32,747 nt of DNA from CTSoil-075 sp964292325 (GCA_964292325.1 CAXYVG010000036.1:1-32747); one strand, 5' to 3'; positions 8,319-16,641 are shown, counted from the first letter of the stretch. Numbers and translations: made by a program. Notes: generated by a model from the letters alone, not told the origin.

Positions 8319-10034
8319 ATGTGGACAATAGAAGGGATAGCAGCTTCATCCGGTATTGCGATTGGTCCCGTTATGCATATTCAAGAAACGACCAATGATT
8401 TTAGTTGCAAAGTAGCGCCAGAAGAGGCTCCAAGAGAAAAAGAAAGATTTGTAAAAGCACAGAATTTGGCAGTCGTGCAACTCGATGCACTGCAAAAACA
8501 TATGGCTACTACGGTTGGCGAGCAGGAGGCAGAAGTGTTTGCTGCCCATAAATTGATGGTCGAAGATCCATCATTGGTGGAAGCGGTATTTGCTGATATT
8601 GAAACCAACTATGCCAGTGCGGAAGCGGCAGTCGAAGTGGCGACAGAAGAGATTGCAAATATGTTTGCCGCTATTGATGATGAATATATGCGTGAGCGGG
8701 CTGCTGATGTGAAAGATATCGGTAAGCGATTACTACGCATTTTGCAGGGACAAACCGATGAAGTAAAATATGAAGGTATTCTTGTGGCCGCTGATTTACT
8801 ACCATCCGATACAGCATCCATTGACTTTGCTAGTGTATCAGGATTTATTACGGCTCTTGGCGGCAAAACCTCTCACAGTTCGATTTTGGCTAGAGCAGCA
8901 GGATTATCTGCTGTTGTAGGGGTAGGCAATGTGATTGAAAAACTAGTAGATGGTGACATGGTCATTGTGGATGGTCACAATGGACAGGTATTGGTAAATC
9001 CTGAGGAAAGTATAATCGAGCAATATCGTCAACAGATGGAAAAGGAAAGGGCTAGAGCGGTAAAGTTAGCACAAGTTGGTCATTTGCCAAGTATCACTGT
9101 TGATGGGCATCATATTGAGATCGCTTCTAATATTGGTACACCTGCTGATATGGAAAAGGTAGTGGCAGCAGGCGCGGATGGTGTTGGTCTATTTCGTACA
9201 GAGTTTTTGTTTTTAGATAAAACGACTGTGCCAACCGAAGAAGAACAAGTAGAGGCATATCGCGCTGTACTTAACGCAATGCCAGATAAAAAAATTGTCA
9301 TTCGTACGCTGGATGCTGGTGGCGACAAACAGCTACCTTTTATTGGTGGTTTACCAGAAGCCAATCCTGCATTAGGACTCAGAGCAATACGTTTGTGCAT
9401 GGTTTATAAGGATGTATTTAAAACGCAGCTACGAGCATTACTACGAGCTGGTGTAGATGGAAAACTACATATCATGTTTCCAATGATTGCGACATTAGAT
9501 GAATTATTAGCTGCCAAAGCGTTGGTTAAAGAAGTAGCAGATGAGTTAGCGCAGCAAGGAATCCCTCATCGTGCAGATGTGCCAGTTGGCATCATGATTG
9601 AAGTTCCATCTGCCGCTGTTATTGCGGATGTATTAGCTACGGAAGTAGATTTTTTCAGTATTGGTACGAATGATCTTGTTCAATATACGATGGCGGCGGA
9701 TCGCATGAATGAGCATGTAGCTTGGCTCAGTGATTATTTCCAACCACCAGTGATTCGCTTGATTGCCAATGTTGCCAAAGCTGCAAAAGAACATGGTAAA
9801 TGGGTAGGTATGTGTGGTGAGATGGCTGGAGATTCATTAGCTACACCACTTTTAGTTGGACTTGGTTTAACTGAATTATCGATGAATGGTCGTTCTGTTC
9901 CTGTAGTAAAACATCTTGTCCGTCAACTAGATATAAAGCAAGCAAAAGAGTGGGCGAACCAAGTACTCACATTACGAACTACAGCAGAGATTAAGAAAAA
10001 GTTAGAAGAAATTGCGACAACATTTGAAATGTAA
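8319..10034 (+). CDS. ptsI: Phosphoenolpyruvate-protein phosphotransferase (Enzyme I)
   Basis: A 571-residue Enzyme I, which autophosphorylates from PEP and phosphorylates HPr. GGKTSHSSILAR holds the active His186. The C-terminal PEP-binding barrel shows GVGLFRTEFLF, the TLDAGGDKQLPF segment, FFSIGTNDLVQYTMAADR and GMCGEMAGD with catalytic Cys499. Length matches the family. The ATG at 8319 is chosen because GGAGAAGAG ends about 7 bp before it; an earlier TTG at 8289 lies inside the HPr2 gene. It is the last gene of the sigma-54 operon. Whether it is the only EI of the genome cannot be seen. Confidence 0.96.
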   Translation: MWTIEGIAASSGIAIGPVMHIQETTNDFSCKVAPEEAPREKERFVKAQNLAVVQLDALQKHMATTVGEQEAEVFAAHKLMVEDPSLVEAVFADIETNYASAEAAVEVATEEIANMFAAIDDEYMRERAADVKDIGKRLLRILQGQTDEVKYEGILVAADLLPSDTASIDFASVSGFITALGGKTSHSSILARAAGLSAVVGVGNVIEKLVDGDMVIVDGHNGQVLVNPEESIIEQYRQQMEKERARAVKLAQVGHLPSITVDGHHIEIASNIGTPADMEKVVAAGADGVGLFRTEFLFLDKTTVPTEEEQVEAYRAVLNAMPDKKIVIRTLDAGGDKQLPFIGGLPEANPALGLRAIRLCMVYKDVFKTQLRALLRAGVDGKLHIMFPMIATLDELLAAKALVKEVADELAQQGIPHRADVPVGIMIEVPSAAVIADVLATEVDFFSIGTNDLVQYTMAADRMNEHVAWLSDYFQPPVIRLIANVAKAAKEHGKWVGMCGEMAGDSLATPLLVGLGLTELSMNGRSVPVVKHLVRQLDIKQAKEWANQVLTLRTTAEIKKKLEEIATTFEM

Positions 10035-10062
10035 TTTTATATAAAATTACATAATATTCTAG

Positions 10063-10092
10063 CAGTGAAGGTTTTAGGACCTTCACTGTCTA
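10063..10092 (+). terminator. Terminator-like hairpin after ptsI
   Basis: CAGTGAAGGT (10063-10072) pairs with ACCTTCACTG (10079-10088) over a 6-nt loop. The tail TCTAATTATT is poor in uninterrupted T, so termination may be partial, with some read-through to pfkA. Confidence 0.65.
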
Positions 10093-10137
10093 ATTATTGT
10101 ATACAGTGCTAAGTACATAGCATCTATCTTGTCTATT

Positions 10138-10167
10138 TTGCTTGTAAATTACTTAGTGTATTATATT
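10138..10167 (+). promoter_or_regulatory. Sigma-A-type promoter of pfkA
   Basis: TTGCTT (10138-10143) and TATATT (10162-10167) are 18 bp apart, about 18 bp before the start codon. pfkA would thus be transcribed independently of the sigma-54 PTS operon. Confidence 0.55.
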
Positions 10168-10184
10168 GTAAAATAAGGGGTGTA

Positions 10185-11153
10185 ATGCTGATGTTAAAAC
10201 GTATTGCCGTTATGACTAGTGGGGGTGATTCTCCTGGTATGAATGCTGCGATTCGTGCAGTTGTGCGGGTTGCTATACATGAGGGCGTAGAAGTATGGGG
10301 AATCTATAATGGCTACTCTGGTATGTATGAGGATAAAATGGAGAAACTTACGTCGCGGTCAGTGGGAGATATTCTGCAGCGTGGTGGTACTTTTTTAGGG
10401 ACTGCACGTTGTGAGAACTTTAAAACACTAGAAGGACGCCAAACGGCTGTTGAAAATCTCAGGCGCCATGGTATTGAAGGTTTAATTGTAATTGGTGGCG
10501 ATGGATCCATGACTGGTGCAGAGCTTTTATCAGAGCTTGGAATTGCTGTCATTGGATTACCAGGAACCATTGATAATGATATATGGGGTACGGATTATAC
10601 GATTGGCTTTGACACTGCTACAAATACAGTAGTAGATGCGATTAATAAATTGCGTGATACGGCTTCATCCCATGGTCGCGTTATTGTTCTGGAAGTAATG
10701 GGACGTAATTCTGGTTGGATTGCGATGACCGCTGGTCTTGCAGGTGGCGCGGAAGAAATATTAATTCCAGAGATGAGTGTAAATTTAGATGAACTATGCC
10801 AAAACTTACGTGAATCTCATGATTCTGGTAAGAAATATAGCGTAGTAGTAGTAGCTGAAGGCGCAGGTAGTGCTGTGAAAATTGGTGAAAAAATTGTTGC
10901 TTCTACAGGACTTGATACACGGGTATCCGTGCTTGGTCATATCCAGCGGGGTGGTTCACCAAGTGTATTTGATCGTATTTTAGCGAGTACTTTGGGAGAA
11001 CATGCAACGTTAGCGCTGATTTCAGGAATATCCAATGTGATGTTTGGTTCTCGAAATGGTGGAGTAGTAAGTGTTGATTTAGCGGATGCAATTGGGCATA
11101 AAAGAACGATTGATCCTTCGATGTTCCGATTGTCAAATGTATTAGCAAAATAA
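10185..11153 (+). CDS. pfkA: ATP-dependent 6-phosphofructokinase
   Basis: A 322-residue phosphofructokinase, which phosphorylates fructose 6-phosphate in glycolysis. KRIAVMTSGGDSPGMNAAIR is the ATP-site start. GGDGSMTGA and PGTIDNDIWGTDYTIGFDTA hold the catalytic aspartate. MGRNSGWIA and GHIQRGGSPS are substrate and effector regions. The second Gly of GGDG and the Gly in PGTIDND are those of ATP-using enzymes; PPi-using forms carry Asp and Lys there. The ATG at 10185 follows AAGGGG by 4 bp; the ATG at 10191 matches the usual N-terminus and is an alternative. A terminator follows. Confidence 0.96.
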   Translation: MLMLKRIAVMTSGGDSPGMNAAIRAVVRVAIHEGVEVWGIYNGYSGMYEDKMEKLTSRSVGDILQRGGTFLGTARCENFKTLEGRQTAVENLRRHGIEGLIVIGGDGSMTGAELLSELGIAVIGLPGTIDNDIWGTDYTIGFDTATNTVVDAINKLRDTASSHGRVIVLEVMGRNSGWIAMTAGLAGGAEEILIPEMSVNLDELCQNLRESHDSGKKYSVVVVAEGAGSAVKIGEKIVASTGLDTRVSVLGHIQRGGSPSVFDRILASTLGEHATLALISGISNVMFGSRNGGVVSVDLADAIGHKRTIDPSMFRLSNVLAK

Positions 11154-11162
11154 AATATAAAT

Positions 11163-11198
11163 AAAAAGCATTGAGTGATGAAGCTCAATGCTTTTTAC
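11163..11198 (+). terminator. Terminator after pfkA
   Basis: AAAAAGCATTGAG (11163-11175) pairs with CTCAATGCTTTTT (11184-11196) over an 8-nt loop, ending in a five-T run. Confidence 0.9.
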
Positions 11199-11221
11199 AT
11201 TGTGCGGATGGAATAATATAA

Positions 11222-11250
11222 TTGTATTAATTCTCTTTACGATTTATAAT
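11222..11250 (+). promoter_or_regulatory. Sigma-A-type promoter of the LevR-type regulator
   Basis: TTGTAT (11222-11227), a 17-bp spacer and a perfect TATAAT (11245-11250). The predicted start near 11257 makes the ATG at 11303, with its own ribosome site, the better start for the regulator. Confidence 0.65.
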
Positions 11251-11302
11251 AATTTATACAATGTTGGTTTTGGTTGGTGCTACCCTGAAGGAGAGCGAAG
11301 AG

Positions 11303-14239
11303 ATGAAACGACAATTAAAGATATTAGAAGTATTAGATGGATTATGTGCGGAAAATTTGAATGCTACTATGGTATCGCAGTATAGACCCATTGGGTTTAC
11401 AGCAGAAGAAATAGCGGAAATTACTGGCTTTTCTCGTAGCAATGTAAGTAGTGATTTGAATGCACTACATCGAGAAAAGATGGTAGTCAAATTAGTAAGC
11501 CGATCTACTTATTATATAACTGTGAAGTGGGTAGAAAAAAACTTTCCTATACTGAGCAATAGAGTACCAGAAATGGTTCGTCATCAACGAGAATTTACAG
11601 AATTATCGGTTAGTATGGTGACTGATCCACGAGGAATAGATACGGATGTTCATCAGGCAACTCGCAACGTATTCGATCATGTTGTGGAGAAGGCTGATCC
11701 ATTTGCAGGATTAATTGGTGTTCACACAAGTTTAAAAACAGCGGTTGAGCAGGCCAAAGCGGGTGTATTATATCCGCCTAAAGGGCTGGATACGTTGCTC
11801 GTTGGCTCGACTGGCGTTGGCAAAACTTTATTTGCTGAATATATGTATAAATTCGCCTGTAGTGAAGGCAAAATTTCTTCGAGTGGTCAGTTTGTAGTAT
11901 TTAATTGTGCTGACTATGCGAATAATCCTCAACTATTAATGTCGCAACTTTTCGGACATGTACGGGGGGCTTTCACAGGCGCTGATAAAGATAAAGTAGG
12001 GTTAGTAGAAAAAGCAGATGGTGGGATGCTATTTTTAGACGAGGTACATCGATTACCACCTGAGGGCCAGGAAATGCTATTTTATCTATTGGATCGTGGA
12101 GATTTTCGGCGTATGGGAGATAGCGATAAAATCAGACATGTAAAGGTACGAGTAGTAGCTGCGACTACCGAAAATCCGGATTCGGCTTTGCTAAAAACGT
12201 TTTTACGGCGTATTCCTGTACTTGTACAACTGCCTGAATTATCAGCTAGGCCAATGCAAGAACGCTTTGAATTGATCAAATTTTTATTAGCGCGCGAAGC
12301 AGTTCATATTCAGTCTAAGGTAATCGTTAGCCAAGAGGCATTATGGGCATTGCTCTTATATCGCTGTATAGGAAATATTGGACAACTACGCAATGATTTG
12401 CAATTGGTCTGTGCCAAGGCGTTTTTACATCGAACGGATAAAGAAAAACCTGTTAAAATTACCTATGAATCATTATCACCTCAAATTAAACAAGCCATCG
12501 TATATGATCCCCAGGCGAGGCTTGGAGCAAGTAAGATCCTTTGTACTCTCGGCAGTGAAATGTTAGTTCAGCCAGATGGTATTGCAGCAGATGGAGAAGG
12601 AGATCGAACATTACCAAAAGCTTTTTATCAAACCATCAGCGATCGAATCCAGTTTCTGAAATCTCAGGGAATTGGGCAACCTGAGATTATTCAATGTATT
12701 GAAATGGATGTTGAAAACTATTTTCAACAGTTAAATCCAAAGCAATTTGAAATATCACAAGAATATTTACAGACGGTTGTACCAGAGGAATTTCTGAAGG
12801 CTTTTGATCAGGCCTGCAGTGAGGCTGAGAAACAAGGGAAAATGTTAAGTCGTCGCTTATATTATGCACTCGCAATCCATGTAGCTTCTACTGTAGAACG
12901 GATACGTAGTGGGCTGCCAATTGTAAATCCTAATGTTCAGTCAGTTGCTATGAAATATCCAGAGCAATATACGATTGCAGAAAAAATGGCGCAGTGCATT
13001 GGCACTCAGATGGAGGTCAAGATACCTCTGGATGAGATTAGTTTTATTGCTTTGATGTTAGCTACTTTTGATAAGAGATATAATAAAGAAGAAGGACGAG
13101 TTGGAGTATTAGTCATTACCCATGGCAATTCGACGGCAAGTAGTATGGTTGATTTTTCTAATAAACTATTGGGAATTGATCATGCACGGGCGATTGATAT
13201 GCCAATTGAGGAAAATGTGGATTGGGCGATAGAGCGAGCTATCGAAGTTGCAAAAGAGATTGACGATGGGAAGGGAATCATATTGTTAGTCGACATGGGC
13301 TCGTTATCAAGTGTAGCGAAAGCCATTACTCGCCAAACTGAGATTGTAGTGAAAAGCGTAGAAATGGTAAGTACATTAATGTTATTACATGTACTGCACA
13401 AAGCCATATTACCACAAAATGATATTAATGTAGTGTATCGAGCGGCATGGACAGCACGTAGTATGGCGCATGATGTATTGCCGAAGAATGAACTTGTTAC
13501 TGGCAGTAAGGACCAAGCGATCGTGACTACTTGTCTGACAGGACAAGGCACAGCTGTGAAGATTAAAGGGTTACTAGAGAAATTACTCAATCAATGGCAA
13601 TTGAGCAATATCCGCGTCATAGCAGTGGAAGCGGGGGATCGGAATGTGCTGGAAAGTCGCTTGACGTCACTATTACATTCTTATGATATCGTGGCGAGCG
13701 TCGGGAGTATTGATCCTGAAATCATGGATAAACCTCATATCGCTCTTGATGAATTGATACAAGGTGGTGCCGGTAGTGAACTGCGGCGGCTGCTTACGGA
13801 CGGTCTAAAAGCCTCAAATGTTGCCGATCGATATACAGATAGAGGAATGGACTGGGAAGTGATGCGGGGTATGGTTGCCGGCATGCTAGATGAATTTTTG
13901 ACATTTGTGAATCCTCGAAAAGTGTTAGATACGCTCATGATTTGTATTCGAAATTTAGAAGAAGAACTGCAAGTTCCCTTTTCCTCTTCTGGTCTTGTTC
14001 GTATGCTAGTACATTCTGCTTGTATGGTAGAGCGATTACTGACGCAAGCGGGCATTAGTTATCCTGATACAACCGAATGTATTAGTGAAAATTCCATTAC
14101 TTATATCGCAATCAAAAGAGCAATTCGTGGACTAGAACAGCAGTTTAATGTAGTGGTAAATGATCAAGAGTTGTGCCACTTAATTGAAATTGTGAATCTA
14201 GAGCGTAAAAGTCCTTATAACGAAGAAAATGATAAGTAA
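11303..14239 (+). CDS. LevR-type sigma-54 transcriptional activator with PRD and PTS EII domains
   Basis: A 978-residue cytoplasmic activator. Residues 1-85 hold an HTH (TAEEIAEITGFSRSNVSSDL). The AAA+ domain follows: Walker A VGSTGVGKT (167-175), sigma-54-contacting GAFTGA (222-227), Walker B FLDE (D246/E247). PRD1 holds His526 (AIHVASTVERI). A mannose-type EIIA domain has VLVITHGNS with His607. An EIIB-Gat-like domain has TTCLTGQGTA with Cys744. PRD2 holds His904 (LVHSACMVERL). This is the B. subtilis LevR plan. PTS phosphorylation of these sites would set activity; the upstream sigma-54 PTS operon is the obvious target (inference). ATG 11303 follows AAGGAG by 9 bp; the in-frame ATG at 11261 has no ribosome site. 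The stop codon coincides with repeat copy B. Confidence 0.93.
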   Translation: MKRQLKILEVLDGLCAENLNATMVSQYRPIGFTAEEIAEITGFSRSNVSSDLNALHREKMVVKLVSRSTYYITVKWVEKNFPILSNRVPEMVRHQREFTELSVSMVTDPRGIDTDVHQATRNVFDHVVEKADPFAGLIGVHTSLKTAVEQAKAGVLYPPKGLDTLLVGSTGVGKTLFAEYMYKFACSEGKISSSGQFVVFNCADYANNPQLLMSQLFGHVRGAFTGADKDKVGLVEKADGGMLFLDEVHRLPPEGQEMLFYLLDRGDFRRMGDSDKIRHVKVRVVAATTENPDSALLKTFLRRIPVLVQLPELSARPMQERFELIKFLLAREAVHIQSKVIVSQEALWALLLYRCIGNIGQLRNDLQLVCAKAFLHRTDKEKPVKITYESLSPQIKQAIVYDPQARLGASKILCTLGSEMLVQPDGIAADGEGDRTLPKAFYQTISDRIQFLKSQGIGQPEIIQCIEMDVENYFQQLNPKQFEISQEYLQTVVPEEFLKAFDQACSEAEKQGKMLSRRLYYALAIHVASTVERIRSGLPIVNPNVQSVAMKYPEQYTIAEKMAQCIGTQMEVKIPLDEISFIALMLATFDKRYNKEEGRVGVLVITHGNSTASSMVDFSNKLLGIDHARAIDMPIEENVDWAIERAIEVAKEIDDGKGIILLVDMGSLSSVAKAITRQTEIVVKSVEMVSTLMLLHVLHKAILPQNDINVVYRAAWTARSMAHDVLPKNELVTGSKDQAIVTTCLTGQGTAVKIKGLLEKLLNQWQLSNIRVIAVEAGDRNVLESRLTSLLHSYDIVASVGSIDPEIMDKPHIALDELIQGGAGSELRRLLTDGLKASNVADRYTDRGMDWEVMRGMVAGMLDEFLTFVNPRKVLDTLMICIRNLEEELQVPFSSSGLVRMLVHSACMVERLLTQAGISYPDTTECISENSITYIAIKRAIRGLEQQFNVVVNDQELCHLIEIVNLERKSPYNEENDK

Positions 14240-14284
14240 AGCCATGGAGCCCTATAGCCCAGTCACGACGATTGCCATGAAGAA
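14237..14284 (+). repeat. Dispersed intergenic repeat, copy B (right half)
   Basis: About 38 of 48 bases align with copy C at 19891-19938, including AGCCCTATAGCC and GACGATTG blocks. The left hairpin arm is absent. The first three bases are the TAA stop of the regulator gene, so the repeat abuts or supplies the gene end. Confidence 0.65.
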
Positions 14285-14322
14285 TAATAGAAAGGAGGAG
14301 ACCAGTTATATCTGGTCTCCTC
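14284..14322 (-). terminator. Terminator of the small minus-strand gene
   Basis: GAGGAGACCAG (14295-14305) pairs perfectly with 14312-14322 over a TTATAT loop. Read on the minus strand it is followed by a T-rich CTTTCTATTATTC. The stop codon of the minus-strand gene lies in the loop, so translation to the end would cover the terminator. Confidence 0.65.
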
Positions 14323-14500
14323 TGTCATAGGTGTAATCAAACTCAGCGTTCGAAATGTTATTGGCTACAATAGGATCTCTGACCGGATCCGGTAATAGCG
14401 TATAATCTTTAGCGGAATAGGCCTTAAATAGTCGTGGCTTTTGTTCGAAATAGCCTCTATTATTGGGTGCATAACCAGGTTTTGCTTTTTTCATAATCAC
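14306..14500 (-). CDS. Hypothetical 64-residue protein
   Basis: Family not recognised. A small soluble protein: basic N-terminus (MKKAKPGYAPNNRGYF), a Lys/Tyr-rich middle, and an acidic C-terminus (NNISNAEFDYTYDRGDQI). It has many Tyr, Asn and Pro and no membrane segment. AAAAGGAG (minus strand, 14507-14514) gives 6-bp spacing to GTG at 14500; the ATG at 14494 is the alternative. A clear ribosome site and dedicated terminator support it as a real gene. It is convergent with the LevR-type gene. Confidence 0.6.
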   Translation of the reverse strand: MIMKKAKPGYAPNNRGYFEQKPRLFKAYSAKDYTLLPDPVRDPIVANNISNAEFDYTYDRGDQI

Positions 14501-14571
14501 GAACAACTCCTTTTGGATAAATAGAACGATACATTCTTATTGTTCCACTTAACAGCAGAAGTATTTATGTT

Positions 14572-15309
14572 TTAGAAAAAGATTTCTTGTCCTCGATGTG
14601 TAATTTTAACCGTTGCAATGGATAATTTTTTTGCTTTTTCAGCAAAAGCGGTAGTGGCAGCAAAATCGTTACCGAAATGCATGGGCACTAAGAGTTTGGG
14701 CTTACATTGCGTTGCGAAATATTCAGCACCGATGGAGTAGAATTCTTCCATACGGCGATCAACGGGGAAAAATGCAATATCGACCCCTGTCACTTCTGGA
14801 GATAGTTTTTCCATCTCAGCCTTAAATGCGGATTCGGCAGTGCGTTGCTCTTGTATACTTTCCCCAGACCAGTGCCACCAGTTCAGATCACCGGCATGAA
14901 AAATAGATACACCATCGACCTGAATGAAAAATGAGATTCCTAGGTCAGTAGAACCAAATGTTTTAAGGGTGACGTCGCCAACTTTACAATTTTCATAGGC
15001 TGATACCACAAAGCAGTGTAAGTTAGCATTATTCGTTTGTACATCACTGCTTAGGATATACGTTATATTAGGGTTATCCTTTGCCCAATTGAGTATAGCA
15101 GGATCAAAATGATCTCCGTGACTATGAGAAACAAATACGAGGACATTTTTTCTTGTCTTTAAATATTCACTTGTTATCATTCCTTCCGTTATCCCCTGAT
15201 CTTTAGGAGCTAACGGTTGATAATAATCAAAAATTAGAAAATGATTTTGAGTTTGCACAGCATAACCACTATGAAATAAGTGAGTAATCTTGGCGGCGTA
15301 GGTAGTCAT
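14572..15309 (-). CDS. Metallo-beta-lactamase-fold metal-dependent hydrolase
   Basis: A 245-residue MBL-fold protein. The zinc-binding motif is HSHGDH at residues 62-67. Further ligands are likely in IFHAGDLNWWHW and in PMHFGND near residue 217. The N-terminal KITHLFHSGYAVQTQNHFLI region resembles UlaG-like and other small-molecule MBL hydrolases. No signal peptide is seen, so it is cytoplasmic. The substrate is unknown. The ATG at 15309 is chosen because GAGGTG lies 8 bp upstream; a GTG at 15318 overlaps that ribosome site. It is transcribed alone, divergent from the histidine phosphatase gene. Confidence 0.87.
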   Translation of the reverse strand: MTTYAAKITHLFHSGYAVQTQNHFLIFDYYQPLAPKDQGITEGMITSEYLKTRKNVLVFVSHSHGDHFDPAILNWAKDNPNITYILSSDVQTNNANLHCFVVSAYENCKVGDVTLKTFGSTDLGISFFIQVDGVSIFHAGDLNWWHWSGESIQEQRTAESAFKAEMEKLSPEVTGVDIAFFPVDRRMEEFYSIGAEYFATQCKPKLLVPMHFGNDFAATTAFAEKAKKLSIATVKITHRGQEIFF

Positions 15310-15510
15310 TTTGTTCACCTCGTTATTTTTACATTCATTATCTCATAATTTTTAAGCCGCTACAATGTAACATGATAATGGATACTTTGATTTAATTACT
15401 GGGGTGAAGCAGGAATGATTCACTATGTCACTGAATTAAATGCTATTATCGTTTGTGATAGATATGGTACTATTATTAGATTGCTAATTTCTATGGGAAG
15501 GGGTGGTATT

Positions 15511-16116
15511 TTGACAAAAGTAATATTTGTAAGACATGGTGAAACTTCTTGGAATCTTGACAAACGGTATCAGGGACATAGTGATATCGCTTTAAATGAA
15601 AAGGGTGTACAGCAAGCGCAAGCGGTAGCAGAGCGACTGGCGATGGAACGTATTAGTGTTGTGTATAGCAGTGATTTAATACGTGCAGCCAAGACGGCTG
15701 AGTTGATTGCGGCGCAGCATTCGTTGCCAATTGTCACTATACCAGAACTACGTGAAGTTAATTTTGGCTTATGGGAAGGGTTAACGTATGAGCAAATCAT
15801 GGCAACTTGGCCAGATGAATTATCTACTATTTATTCTAAGCCTGGAGCAGTTTGTATACCAGACGGAGAAAGCTTTGATGATGTCAGAAAGCGTGTAGAG
15901 GTTGGTTTGGCAAGATGCATCGAGAAACATCAGAATGAGACCATTGTGATTGTATCTCATGGAGGGACAATGCGCGTTGCACTTTGTAACGCTTTAGGAA
16001 TTCCTATTGAAAAAATGTGGTCGCTAAGACAAGATAGTACGGCTATTAATATGATTGAGTATTTTGAGGAAATGACAGTAGTATCGCTAGTAAATGATAC
16101 TTGTCATATCAAATAG
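15511..16116 (+). CDS. Histidine phosphatase family protein (phosphoglycerate mutase-like / CobC-like)
   Basis: A 201-residue enzyme of the histidine phosphatase superfamily. VIFVRHGETSWN at the N-terminus holds the catalytic RHG histidine. SSDLIRAAKTAE, LREVNFGLWEGLTYEQI with the acid/base glutamate, and VSHGGTMRVAL with the second histidine complete the site. Many close relatives are alpha-ribazole phosphatases, but no cobalamin genes are nearby, so the substrate is open. The TTG at 15511 follows GGAAGGGGTGG and gives the standard N-terminus; an earlier ATG at 15415 adds 32 atypical residues. A bidirectional terminator follows. Confidence 0.85.
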   Translation: MTKVIFVRHGETSWNLDKRYQGHSDIALNEKGVQQAQAVAERLAMERISVVYSSDLIRAAKTAELIAAQHSLPIVTIPELREVNFGLWEGLTYEQIMATWPDELSTIYSKPGAVCIPDGESFDDVRKRVEVGLARCIEKHQNETIVIVSHGGTMRVALCNALGIPIEKMWSLRQDSTAINMIEYFEEMTVVSLVNDTCHIK

Positions 16117-16122
16117 CAGTAA

Positions 16123-16157
16123 AAAAGACCTAGCACGCGTGGTGTGCTAGGTCTTTT
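16123..16157. terminator. Bidirectional terminator between the phosphatase gene and the minus-strand RNA
   Basis: AAAAGACCTAGCAC (16123-16136) pairs with GTGCTAGGTCTTTT (16144-16157) over a 7-nt loop. On the minus strand it runs into six Ts, which suits termination of the candidate RNA at 16121-16606; on the plus strand into four Ts. Confidence 0.9.
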
Positions 16158-16338
16158 CGATGTTTCTTTTATTGTCAACCGTAGAACCGATTAGAAAAGA
16201 CGAAAATCTTTTCAGTACAATTCAGATTGTACTATTAAGTGTGTGGTTCACACTTTCAGGCAATCGATATGAAGTTGTAGATTCCAATGTAGTACTCTGC
16301 AATAGAACCAACTCCTTGTGATTGTGACATTGTATACC

Positions 16339-16569
16339 ATCTAAGCTGTACAATGGAATCACCCCATTTCTTTACGAAATGTCTTCGATTTCTCTAGGAT
16401 AGTCGTTCCATTTGTGGTCAATCACTTATAGTCAGTAACCGATAAGTAGGAACTAATAACTTATAGATAAGGCTGTGAGTTCCATGACTTGATTTAGTGG
16501 GACTACCTTTACGATACGCTGATTAGGTGGAGTATCTAAACTGTTCAATGGAAACACCCCATTTCTTTA
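16339..16569. repeat. 36-bp direct repeat pair within the candidate RNA
   Basis: Bases 16339-16374 and 16534-16569 match in 33 of 36 positions, 195 bp apart. Both keep the small hairpin CAATGG/CCATTT and end in TTTCTTTA. Flanking sequence is not clearly similar, so it is a repeated module and not a full tandem duplication. Confidence 0.8.
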
Positions 16570-16612
16570 TTCGCTTTCTTACTTTAAGAAAATATTTCTT
16601 TTTCTTGTCTTT

Positions 16613-16641
16613 ATTATAATACTAGATAAGACAAAATACAA
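16613..16641 (-). promoter_or_regulatory. Minus-strand promoter of the candidate RNA
   Basis: On the minus strand, TTGTAT (16641-16636), a 17-bp spacer and a perfect TATAAT (16618-16613). The predicted start is near 16606. The rest of 16642-16817 shows no supported gene. Confidence 0.6.

Larger units (their letters stand above)
16121..16606 (-). ncRNA. Candidate structured non-coding RNA, about 480 nt
   Basis: No supported protein gene lies in 16117-16817. The minus strand has a promoter (TATAAT 16613-16618) and the terminator at 16123-16157, giving a defined transcript. It is packed with perfect short helices. Plus coordinates: AGAAAAGA/TCTTTTC near 16193-16213, AGTACAAT/ATTGTACT 16214-16233, AAGTGTG/CACACTT about 16237-16255, CATTGTA/TACAATG about 16328-16355, CATTTC/GAAATG about 16365-16381, GGAACT/AGTTCC about 16449-16483 and GATAC/GTATC about 16513-16535. 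A 36-bp direct repeat (16339-16374, 16534-16569) holds an AATGG/CCATT hairpin in each copy. It lacks the signatures I know for tmRNA, RNase P RNA, SRP RNA and common riboswitches. A decayed mobile element is the main alternative. Confidence 0.5.

Noticed and set aside
7900..8349. 149-codon antisense ORF across both HPr genes
   Set aside because: It is the complement of strongly conserved HPr and ptsI coding sequence.
16161..16560. Two short minus-strand frames with a shared NGV-PL-SLD peptide
   Set aside because: The peptide similarity comes from the 36-bp direct repeat. Frames are broken by stops and lack good starts and ribosome sites, so structured RNA is the better reading.
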